Positions 27,120-34,202 of a stretch of 64,000 bases of DNA are shown in pieces. The DNA comes from Clostridia bacterium. Its GTDB lineage: Bacteria > Bacillota > Clostridia > UBA1381 > UBA9506. Below the pieces are notes generated by a model. It made no database searches. It saw only the letters and a list, made by a program, of their open reading frames with translations, and was not told where the DNA came from. The stretch's first letter is position 1. Each line of letters starts with the position of its first letter. Made by a program: the position numbers and the translations under genes. The stretch spans positions 1 through 64,000 of the forward strand of contig JAFQBK010000013.1 in assembly GCA_017399695.1 (NCBI GenBank), given 5' to 3'.

Positions 27120-27148
27120 ATTCTATCACAAGAAAAAAAGGAACGCAA
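27120..27148 (-). promoter_or_regulatory. Promoter of the papain-like gene
   Basis: Minus strand TTGCGT (27143-27148), 17 bases, TAGAAT (27120-27125). It lies between the antiporter terminator and the gene, which shows that the two genes are separate units. Confidence 0.65.
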
Positions 27149-27188
27149 GAAAAACGCGTCAAAGAAATTTCTTTGACGCGTTTTTCTT
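27147..27188 (-). terminator. Terminator of the cation antiporter gene
   Basis: A 42-base perfect palindrome (21-bp arms with CGCGTCAAAGAAA core) overlaps the antiporter stop codon. The arm ends in T-rich sequence on the minus strand. Confidence 0.85.
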
Positions 27189-28104
27189 ATCGAATAATAA
27201 TATATGCTGTGTATGCAAAATATGCAAGGAGCATCAGCGCACCCGGAAATCTTTCCATTTTACCACGCCACTTGCAAACAAGAAATGTTGCAACAGAAAT
27301 GGCGATTAAAACAACCAAATCAAACATTGCCTCGGGCGCACTGTTGATTGGTGTTAGAGCAGAAGACATACCCAAAATAAAGAAAATATTAAAGATATTT
27401 GAGCCGACAACATTACCAAGCGCAAGTCCGCTGTCACCCTTTTTTGCCGCAACGATGGAAGTTACGAGTTCCGGAAGCGAAGTGCCGATGGCGACAATCG
27501 TAAGGCCGACCAGCGTCTGGCTCATTCCCCAGCTTACCGCAATCAGGCTCGCATTATCAACGACGAGCTGACCGCCCCAGATAATCGCTGCAAGACCACC
27601 AATGATATAAATGACACTCAAAATCGGTGAAAGTGTTTTTACCTCTTCTCCCTCGGTGCGATTCTTTAAGGCGCTACGAACTGTAAGCGCAATATACCCC
27701 ACCATCAAAAGCAACAGGATAATGCCTTCCATGCGGCCTAAAATATGATTCACTAACATTGCAATTAAAAGTCCTGCGCCAACAATACTAATGGGGAAAT
27801 CGCGATTTATAATCTCCTTGTTAACTACAAACGGACGCATACAGGAACAAACTCCAACTACCACCAAAAGGTTAAAGATGTTGGAACCGATAACATTGGA
27901 AAGCGCAATGTCGTTATTCCCTGCAAGGCCTGCGGAAATACTGACCGCAGCTTCCGGTGCACTCGTGCCCATCGCAACAATAGTAAGTCCGATAATCACT
28001 GATGGCACACGAAGAAGACGCGCAACAGATGAAGAACCGTCAACAAAGAAATCGGCTCCCTTAATCAAAAGTACAAAACCAATTAAAAGCCAAAGATACT
28101 CCAT
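27187..28104 (-). CDS. CaCA-type calcium/sodium (cation) antiporter
   Basis: A 305-residue membrane protein with ten predicted spans in two inverted halves. The alpha repeats are GTSAPEAAVSISA (N-terminal half) and GTSLPELVTSIVA (C-terminal half), each followed by an NVIGSNIFN-type or NVVGSNIFN-type segment that supplies ion ligands. This is the YrbG subgroup. The preceding yybP-ykoY-type riboswitch suggests export of Mn2+ (or Ca2+) when manganese is high; that substrate is inferred from the switch, not the protein. AAAGGAG precedes the ATG. Confidence 0.93.
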   Translation of the reverse strand: MEYLWLLIGFVLLIKGADFFVDGSSSVARLLRVPSVIIGLTIVAMGTSAPEAAVSISAGLAGNNDIALSNVIGSNIFNLLVVVGVCSCMRPFVVNKEIINRDFPISIVGAGLLIAMLVNHILGRMEGIILLLLMVGYIALTVRSALKNRTEGEEVKTLSPILSVIYIIGGLAAIIWGGQLVVDNASLIAVSWGMSQTLVGLTIVAIGTSLPELVTSIVAAKKGDSGLALGNVVGSNIFNIFFILGMSSALTPINSAPEAMFDLVVLIAISVATFLVCKWRGKMERFPGALMLLAYFAYTAYIIIR

Positions 28105-28144
28105 ACGAAAAACTCCTTTACAAAAATTTTTTTGATTTTTCGCA

Positions 28145-28189
28145 CTAAAAAAGACCTTTATTGCGTGCGAAAAGACGCAATAAAAGTCT
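28145..28189 (-). terminator. Intrinsic terminator of the riboswitch expression platform
   Basis: On the minus strand AGACTTTTATTGCGT pairs with ACGCAATAAAGGTCT and is followed by TTTTTT. The 5' arm contains the 3' strand of the aptamer's P1 helix, so the two structures exclude each other. Confidence 0.85.
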
Positions 28190-28290
28190 CGTTTCCGCTT
28201 GGGCAGTGCAGCTTCCGGTTGGTTCTTTCCAACGTGATGACGAAAGATGCAACGCGGGATTTCCGCGCAAACTACTCCCTCTTATTTACG
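28178..28290 (-). promoter_or_regulatory. yybP-ykoY family (Mn2+) riboswitch aptamer
   Basis: The minus strand carries the conserved blocks of this RNA class. GGGAGTAG sits just inside P1, CGTCATCAC lies in the middle, and CTGC followed by ACGAGACTTTT marks the 3' side. AATAAGAG near 28280-28286 pairs with CTTTTATT near 28178-28186 to form P1. P1 formation would block the downstream terminator, so metal binding should switch the antiporter on. Members of the class sense Mn2+ and control Mn2+/Ca2+ transporters. Recognition is by eye. Confidence 0.85.
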
Positions 28291-28295
28291 AAAAA

Positions 28296-28324
28296 AGTAT
28301 AGCATTTTTTCCCAGCTTTGTCAA
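28296..28324 (-). promoter_or_regulatory. Sigma-A promoter upstream of the riboswitch
   Basis: Minus strand TTGACA (28319-28324), 17 bases, TATACT (28296-28301). Transcription would begin at the 5' edge of the aptamer. Confidence 0.85.
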
Positions 28325-28362
28325 TGAAATTCTTCCTTTTTTACAGAAATTCCGCGGAATAC

Positions 28363-28391
28363 TGGACATCTTTCCCCGTTTATGATACAAT
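28363..28391 (+). promoter_or_regulatory. Promoter of argH
   Basis: TGGACA (28363-28368), 17 bases, TACAAT (28386-28391). The position makes an ATG at 28398 too close to the transcription start and supports the ATG at 28437. Confidence 0.7.
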
Positions 28392-28436
28392 AAACAGATG
28401 AAAATTGTACCGAATGGTAAAAAAGGAAGTGCTTTT

Positions 28437-29816
28437 ATGAAATTATGGGGCGGACGCTTTGGAAAAGCCACAGACACTTTGGTAGATGATTTTAATTCTT
28501 CTATCCGTTTTGATGCCCGTATGTATAAACAGGATATTTTGGGTTCTATCGCACATTCTCAGATGTTGGGACGCTGCGGGGTTATTCCGAAAGAGGATGC
28601 CGATTTAATCGGTAAAACCTTAAAGGAAATCCTTGCCGACATCGAAGACGGTAAGGTTGAATTCCGTATCGATGCCGAGGATATTCATATGAATATCGAA
28701 ACGATTTTAATCGAGCGCATCGGTGATGTGGGCAAACGTCTGCACACCGGAAGAAGCCGAAACGATCAGGTTGCTCTCGATATCCGTATGTATCTGCGGG
28801 ATGAAATCGACACTCTCTCAGAGCTTCTAAAAACAGCGATGCGTACCGTACTTTCTTTAGCGGACAAGCACTCCGGCGCCATTATGCCGGGCTACACCCA
28901 TCTGCAGAAAGCACAACCCGTTTCCTTTGGTCATCATATGCTGGCTTACTTTGAAATGTTCAAGCGGGATTTATCCCGTCTTTCTGACTGCCGCCAACGC
29001 ATCAATTGGATGCCGCTCGGCGCAGGAGCTTTAGCCGGCACTACTTATCCTTTAGACCGTGAATCGGTGGCACGCGAACTCGGCTTTGACGGCATAACGC
29101 ATAATTCGATGGATTCGGTCAGCGACCGCGATTTCGTCATTGAGCTGATTTCCTGTCTTTCCATGCTGATGATGCACCTTTCCCGTTTCTGTGAAGAATT
29201 GATTTTATGGTCAAGTAATGAATTCTCGTTCGTTGAAATGGACGACAGCTACTCCACCGGTTCTTCCATTATGCCGCAGAAGAAAAACCCCGATGTTGCC
29301 GAGCTTATCCGCGGCAAAACCGGTCGTGTTTACGGCAGCCTGATGACGATTTTAACGGTGATGAAATCCCTGCCGCTTGCCTATAACAAGGATATGCAGG
29401 AGGACAAAGAGGCCGTGTTTGATGCCGTGGATACCGTAAAGCTTTGCCTGCCGGTATTTACGAATATGATTGCGACGATGACGGTAAAAGAGGATAATCT
29501 CCTTGCCGGTGCCAAGGGCGGATTTACCAATGCAACCGACGTTGCGGATTATTTGGTCAAAAAGGGCGTTCCGTTCCGCGAATCACACGCCGTTGTTGGA
29601 AAAATGGTAGCACTCGCAATCGAAAAAGGAAAAGCCTTAGACGAATTCACGATGGATGAATTCCACGCTTGTTCCTCGTTAATTGAAGAGGATATTTACG
29701 AGGCGATTTCTATGCAGACCTGCGTCGATGGCCGTGACCTGATTGGCGGTACGGCAACGGCACGTGTTCGTAAAGAAGTGGAAGCAGGCTATGCGTTTTT
29801 AGATGCGCAAAAATAA
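28437..29816 (+). CDS. argH: Argininosuccinate lyase
   Basis: ArgH splits argininosuccinate to arginine and fumarate, the last step of arginine synthesis. The 459-residue protein begins KLWGGRFGK as in the family. It has [13 protein letters not shown] and the superfamily signature [15 protein letters not shown] with the catalytic serine loop. The start at 28437 follows AAGGAA and matches the conserved N-terminus. argG is not adjacent. The gene is followed by walJ-like and rlmH genes on the same strand. Confidence 0.97.
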   Translation: MKLWGGRFGKATDTLVDDFNSSIRFDARMYKQDILGSIAHSQMLGRCGVIPKEDADLIGKTLKEILADIEDGKVEFRIDAEDIHMNIETILIERIGDVGKRLHTGRSRNDQVALDIRMYLRDEIDTLSELLKTAMRTVLSLADKHSGAIMPGYTHLQKAQPVSFGHHMLAYFEMFKRDLSRLSDCRQRINWMPLGAGALAGTTYPLDRESVARELGFDGITHNSMDSVSDRDFVIELISCLSMLMMHLSRFCEELILWSSNEFSFVEMDDSYSTGSSIMPQKKNPDVAELIRGKTGRVYGSLMTILTVMKSLPLAYNKDMQEDKEAVFDAVDTVKLCLPVFTNMIATMTVKEDNLLAGAKGGFTNATDVADYLVKKGVPFRESHAVVGKMVALAIEKGKALDEFTMDEFHACSSLIEEDIYEAISMQTCVDGRDLIGGTATARVRKEVEAGYAFLDAQK

Positions 29817-29844
29817 TCTTATCCCCGAGCGGAGCTGAACTGTT

Positions 29845-30627
29845 TTGATAAAATTTCAATCCTTTTTGAGTGGTTCTTCCGGGAACTGTACCTTTGTGAC
29901 CGACGATACGACACATCTTTTGGTAGACTGCGGTGCTACGGGAAAATATATCACTGAGTGTCTTTCGCGCCTCAGGGTGCATCCCTCGCAGATTTCCGCT
30001 ATTTTGGTGACACACGAACACAGAGACCACGTCTCCGGCGTCGGTGTTATGTCCCGAAAATACGGGATTCCGGTGCTTGCCACCGAGGGAACGCTCTCGG
30101 GAATGGAAAGTATTTGTGGCAGGTTTCAATCTAGTGCCGACAAAATCAGCTTGGGAAAAGAAATTTCTGTCGGTTCGCTTTCTGTGCGGGCATTTGCAAT
30201 TCCGCACGATGCCGCTGAGCCTGTAGGCTATCGTTTTTCGGACGATAATTCAACCTTTACCATTGCGACGGACTTAGGGCACATCAGTGACGAGCTGGCG
30301 GAGGAGCTTTCCGGCAGTGATTCCATTATTATTGAGGCGAACCACGATGCCGAACTTCTTCGTACCGGACCGTACCCATATTATCTAAAACGCCGCATCG
30401 CAGGAGACCGCGGACATCTATCGAATGATAGTTGCGCCAGACTGTGCGCAATGCTTGCCAAAACCGGTACGCGCGCGTTTTGGCTGGGCCATTTGTCGCA
30501 GGAAAATAATGTACCTACCCTTGCGTATGAGACGGTAAAGTCCATTTTAAGCGAAGATGGCATTCGCGTTGGCACTGATGTAGGACTAAATGTATTATCT
30601 CGATACTGGTTAAAGGAGAATGTATGA
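29845..30627 (+). CDS. MBL-fold metallo-hydrolase, WalJ/YycJ-like
   Basis: A 260-residue metallo-beta-lactamase-fold protein. The metal motif is THEHRDHVSGVG, with GSSGNC near the N-terminus and DLGH at the fourth metal site, the pattern of the YycJ/WalJ group. Those proteins are linked to cell-wall/DNA-replication coordination and are 5'-exonuclease-like in some studies. The start is TTG, eleven bases after a GGAG. It overlaps rlmH by four bases, a pairing also common near walR/walK in other Firmicutes. Confidence 0.88.
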   Translation: MIKFQSFLSGSSGNCTFVTDDTTHLLVDCGATGKYITECLSRLRVHPSQISAILVTHEHRDHVSGVGVMSRKYGIPVLATEGTLSGMESICGRFQSSADKISLGKEISVGSLSVRAFAIPHDAAEPVGYRFSDDNSTFTIATDLGHISDELAEELSGSDSIIIEANHDAELLRTGPYPYYLKRRIAGDRGHLSNDSCARLCAMLAKTGTRAFWLGHLSQENNVPTLAYETVKSILSEDGIRVGTDVGLNVLSRYWLKENV

Positions 30628-31103
30628 ATATACACATTATCTGCGTTGGAAAATTAAAGGAAACCTACTTCGTTGATGCTTGTAAAGAGTATATGAAGCG
30701 GCTTTCCCGTTTTGCCAAGCTGAAAATTACCGAGCTTTTGGATGAGCCGATTCCCGAAAAAGCCTCCGCACGTGAAGAAGAGGTGATTCTCGAAAAAGAG
30801 GGGCAGAAAATTTTGTCTCATCTTTCCCGTCAGGATACGGTAATTTCACTTTGTGTCGAGGGAAAACAGATGAGCTCGGAAAAGCTTGCCGCATATATTT
30901 CCGACTGCGCCCTTTCAGGAAAAAGTAACCTTGCATTTATCATCGGCGGCTCGTTAGGTCTTTCGGATGAGGTAAAGAAGCGCGCCGCACTTCGCCTTTC
31001 CTTTTCGGAAATGACTTTTCCGCATCAACTGATGCGCGTCGTACTGTTAGAGCAGATTTACCGTGCGTTTAAAATTAATGCAAATGAGGCTTATCATAAA
31101 TAA
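30624..31103 (+). CDS. rlmH: 23S rRNA pseudouridine-1915 N3-methyltransferase
   Basis: RlmH methylates pseudouridine 1915 in helix 69 of 23S rRNA. The 159-residue SPOUT protein has the typical opening IHIICVGKLKE, the knot glycine motif FIIGGSLGLSDEVK and the C-terminal FPHQLMRVVLLEQIYRA. Translation probably couples to the upstream gene through the ATGA overlap. Confidence 0.97.
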   Translation: MNIHIICVGKLKETYFVDACKEYMKRLSRFAKLKITELLDEPIPEKASAREEEVILEKEGQKILSHLSRQDTVISLCVEGKQMSSEKLAAYISDCALSGKSNLAFIIGGSLGLSDEVKKRAALRLSFSEMTFPHQLMRVVLLEQIYRAFKINANEAYHK

Positions 31104-31106
31104 TGA

Positions 31107-31138
31107 GGAAAGAAAATTACTTTTTTCTTTCCTTTTTT
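31107..31138 (+). terminator. Terminator after rlmH
   Basis: GGAAAGAAAA pairs with TTTTCTTTCC across a short loop and is followed by T7. It overlaps the stop of the convergent minus-strand gene. Confidence 0.75.
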
Positions 31139-31917
31139 TGTTTTAAAATCTCCGGCAGAAAATAAATGTTTCGCCCGGCAATCAGGCTTTTTTCCCAGTA
31201 AAGTGCCGTTTCAAAGTAGCGGTAACACGCACCGGGTGTGATAAAACCAAAGCGCGGCGTGATGCGCTCTGCGCCTAAAACACCGATACATTCATCCACC
31301 AAAAGTGCGCAGTTGATGCCGAGCACAAAATAGGTCTTAAACCGCTTGCGCCTGACCTTATAAAAATGCGCACCGACAGTCTTTTGCAGGCGACTTGCCG
31401 CCGACGGCAAGAGAGAACCTCCCCGCTTTTCTGCCTCGGGGTGCCAGACTACGACATCCCTGCGTGCCGCACGCAGCAGCCCGACGAGTTCCTCTTCCTC
31501 TTCCTCGCTCAACAAAAGAGGATAGCCGATAAGTATTTTTTTCTCCTCGCGCATACAATAATCCAGATACTTTTCTCTCGGTGATATCACCAACACGCCG
31601 TCGCTCACCAAATCAAAAAAACGGTTGCTTTTATCGTCATAGCAACCGAATGAATATACAAAATTTCCAAACGCAAAATCCATATGCCCATAGCGACTGC
31701 GCTTTTCTTCGGAAAGATGAAGATATACTTCTGCGTGGTAGCGGCTTTTTTTGTATGCCTGCTCACGCTCTGGAATCATCACGCTTTGCGAGCGAAGCAG
31801 CTCTCCGCTTTCATCCTCTTTGAGCATTTGTCTGAATTTTTTCATCAGCCGTCCGGGAAACATCGCTTCCACCCAAACCGGTCTGCCTGCGCTGATTTTT
31901 CTTTTTGCCTTTTTCAT
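31117..31917 (-). CDS. Unknown protein, possible permuted papain-fold (DUF4105-like)
   Basis: A basic protein of 266 residues (286 if the ATG at 31977 is used). I do not recognise a named family. A His comes first, in GHMDFAFGNFVYSFGCYDD. A Cys comes later, in GINCALLVDECIG. This His-then-Cys order and motif style resemble circularly permuted papain-like/NlpC-type families. Ribosome binding sites are weak at both starts. The shorter one excludes a TTTTCGGTT/AACCGAAAA inverted repeat that would otherwise lie inside the gene. There is no signal peptide. It is monocistronic and convergent with rlmH. Confidence 0.6.
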   Translation of the reverse strand: MKKAKRKISAGRPVWVEAMFPGRLMKKFRQMLKEDESGELLRSQSVMIPEREQAYKKSRYHAEVYLHLSEEKRSRYGHMDFAFGNFVYSFGCYDDKSNRFFDLVSDGVLVISPREKYLDYCMREEKKILIGYPLLLSEEEEEELVGLLRAARRDVVVWHPEAEKRGGSLLPSAASRLQKTVGAHFYKVRRKRFKTYFVLGINCALLVDECIGVLGAERITPRFGFITPGACYRYFETALYWEKSLIAGRNIYFLPEILKQKKERKK

Positions 31918-32007
31918 CCGCCAAAGCCGCCTCGTTTTCGGTTTTATTTTAATATAACCGAAAACCAAATGATTCATTCCCGGACGAGGGGAAAAGATTC
32001 AGAACGG

Positions 32008-32086
32008 ACAAACGGAATGGAAACAAGGCGTAGCATGTTTTCGGTGCCCGAAGCTGTACTGATGTACAGCGAGAGGTGACGTTTGT
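32008..32086. other. Structured non-coding element (three-helix fold)
   Basis: ACAAACG (32008-32014) pairs with CGTTTGT (32080-32086) and encloses two adjacent hairpins. One is TTCGG-TGC-CCGAA (32040-32052); the other is GCTGTAC-TGAT-GTACAGC (32053-32070). No gene overlaps it. It could be a small dispersed repeat or a structured RNA; I cannot name it. Confidence 0.5.
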
Positions 32087-32101
32087 TCGTAACAAAAGGC
32101 A

Positions 32102-32137
32102 TAAAAAAGTAGAAATTCGCATATGCGAATTTCTACC
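32102..32137 (-). terminator. Terminator of the gyrB-gyrA-parE-like operon
   Basis: A perfect 28-base palindrome (GTAGAAATTCGCAT arm) is followed on the minus strand by T6. It lies about 85 bases past the ParE-like stop. Confidence 0.8.
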
Positions 32138-32219
32138 AATAAATCATTTCATTTGATATTCGGTTAAAATAATCAAGAATTTAATTGCCTTTTGTGCTCT
32201 GAAGCTTTTCAACCGTCCG

Positions 32220-34196
32220 TCAGCTGACATCCGTCATATCCAGATATAGATGTCCATATTCTGCGATAAAGTCTTTTCTTGCCTGCAGGTTATCACCCAA
32301 AAGCATATCAAACATCCGGTATGTTTCCTGCGCATCCTCGGCCTTTACCTGAATCAGGCGACGGGTTTCCGGGTTCATCGTCGTCTGCCACATCATTTCA
32401 GGCTCATTCTCACCAAGGCCTTTCGAGCGCTGAATAGAATATTTTTTTCCTTCGAGTTTTTCTAAAATTTCCTGCTTTTCCTTTTCGTTATAGGCAAAGA
32501 ATGTATCCTTGCCGCAGTTGATTTCAAACAACGGAGACTCTGCAATATACATTTTTCCTGCCTCAATCAAGGTCGGCATGAGCACATACACCATCGTAAG
32601 AATCAGCGTACGAATCTGGAAACCATCGACATCGGCATCGGTACAGATAATGACCTTATCCCAACGCAGGTTGTCAAGGTCAAAGGTGTTTAGGTCTTTG
32701 CTGTTTTTATGCTTGACCTCAATACCGCAACCCAGTACCTTAATCAAATCGACGATAATATCGTTCTTAAAAATCTTATCAAAGTCCGCCTTTAAGCAGT
32801 TTAATATTTTACCACGCACAGGGATAATCGCCTGAAACTCGGAATCTCTGCCCGTTTTACAGGAGCCGAGCGCCGAGTCACCCTCAACGATATAAATTTC
32901 GCGGCGGCTGACATCTTTCGTACGGCAATCCACAAATTTATTGATGCGGTTGGTCATATCCACATTGCCGGACAGTTTTTTCTTGACGTCAATTCTCGCT
33001 TTTTCCGCACGCTCACGGCTGCGCTTGTTAATCAACACCTGCTCGGCAATTTTCTCTGCCTCCTGCTTATGCTCAATGAAATAGATTTCAAGCTGCTGGC
33101 GCAGAACTTCTGTCATCGCCTCTTGGATAAACTTGTTGGTAATGGACTTTTTGGTCTGGTTTTCATAGCTGGTCAGCGTTGAAAACGAGTTGGTGACCAA
33201 AATCAAGCTGTCCTCAATGTCGGTAAAAGAAATTTTGCTTTCGTTTTTATTATATTTTCCGTTGGTCTTTAAGTATTGGTCAATCGCATAGACAAAGGCG
33301 TTTTTCACCGCTTTATCAGGCGAACCGCCATGCTCTAAAAAGCTTGAGTTATGGTAATATTCGAGCAAATTGATTTCATTGTTAAAACAAAACGCAATTT
33401 GCATTTTTACCTTATATTCCGGCTTGTCCTCGCGGTCTTTACCCTTTCGCTCTGCCTCTAAATAGTGAATCGGAGTAAATTCCTTCCCGTCGGAAATTTC
33501 CTGCATATAATCCGTAATACCCTTATCATAGAGATACTCCGTCATCTCCCAGCCGTCCGAGGTCTGATTATACAAAATAAACTTAAGACCCGCATTAACG
33601 ACTGCCTGTTTTTTGAGTACATCCTGATAGTATTCCAGCGGAATGTTGATGTCGGTAAAGACCTCCATATCCGGACGCCAGCGAATCACGGTGCCCGTCT
33701 GCTTGGAGCGTGTAGGCTCTTTTACGAGTTCGCCCACCGGCTCACCCTTTTCAAAATGCATCTGGTATTTATGCCCATCACGCACAACGCTGACATCCAT
33801 AAAGGACGACGAATACTGCGTTGCGCAGCTACCGAGACCATTTAATCCCAAGCTGTATTCATAGTTTTCACCGGCATTGTTTTTATACTTACCGCCGGCA
33901 TAAAGCTCGCAAAAGACCAGCTCCCAGTTAAAGCGGCCCTCTTTTTCATTATAATCCATCGGGATACCGCGACCGTGGTCTTTGACCTCGATGGACTTAT
34001 CCATAAAGCGTGTGATTTCAATTTCCTTACCATAGCCCTCACGCGCCTCGTCAATGGAGTTTGACAAAATCTCGAAAAAAGAGTGCTGACAGCCCTCTAA
34101 GCCATCCGAGCCGAAAATAACCCCCGGGCGCAGACGCACGCGGTCTGCACCCTTTAGGGACGAAATACTTTCGTTACCGTACTCTTGCTTTTTCAT
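32220..34196 (-). CDS. Divergent ParE/GyrB-like type II topoisomerase subunit
   Basis: A 658-residue ATPase subunit of a type IIA topoisomerase. The GHKL ATPase domain has EILSNSIDEA and DHGRGIP, with GLNGLGSCATQ as the ATP lid. The toprim domain has EGDSALGSCKTGRD and DADVDGFQIRTL. The C-terminus has QRSKGLGENEPEMMW. It is clearly different from the true GyrB upstream, for example RLRPGVIFGSDGLEG replaces KRPGMYIGS. It follows gyrA by six bases in one operon, but no parC-type partner is present here. Either it pairs with a subunit elsewhere or with GyrA. Confidence 0.88.
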   Translation of the reverse strand: MKKQEYGNESISSLKGADRVRLRPGVIFGSDGLEGCQHSFFEILSNSIDEAREGYGKEIEITRFMDKSIEVKDHGRGIPMDYNEKEGRFNWELVFCELYAGGKYKNNAGENYEYSLGLNGLGSCATQYSSSFMDVSVVRDGHKYQMHFEKGEPVGELVKEPTRSKQTGTVIRWRPDMEVFTDINIPLEYYQDVLKKQAVVNAGLKFILYNQTSDGWEMTEYLYDKGITDYMQEISDGKEFTPIHYLEAERKGKDREDKPEYKVKMQIAFCFNNEINLLEYYHNSSFLEHGGSPDKAVKNAFVYAIDQYLKTNGKYNKNESKISFTDIEDSLILVTNSFSTLTSYENQTKKSITNKFIQEAMTEVLRQQLEIYFIEHKQEAEKIAEQVLINKRSRERAEKARIDVKKKLSGNVDMTNRINKFVDCRTKDVSRREIYIVEGDSALGSCKTGRDSEFQAIIPVRGKILNCLKADFDKIFKNDIIVDLIKVLGCGIEVKHKNSKDLNTFDLDNLRWDKVIICTDADVDGFQIRTLILTMVYVLMPTLIEAGKMYIAESPLFEINCGKDTFFAYNEKEKQEILEKLEGKKYSIQRSKGLGENEPEMMWQTTMNPETRRLIQVKAEDAQETYRMFDMLLGDNLQARKDFIAEYGHLYLDMTDVS

Positions 34197-34202
34197 CGAG
34201 TA

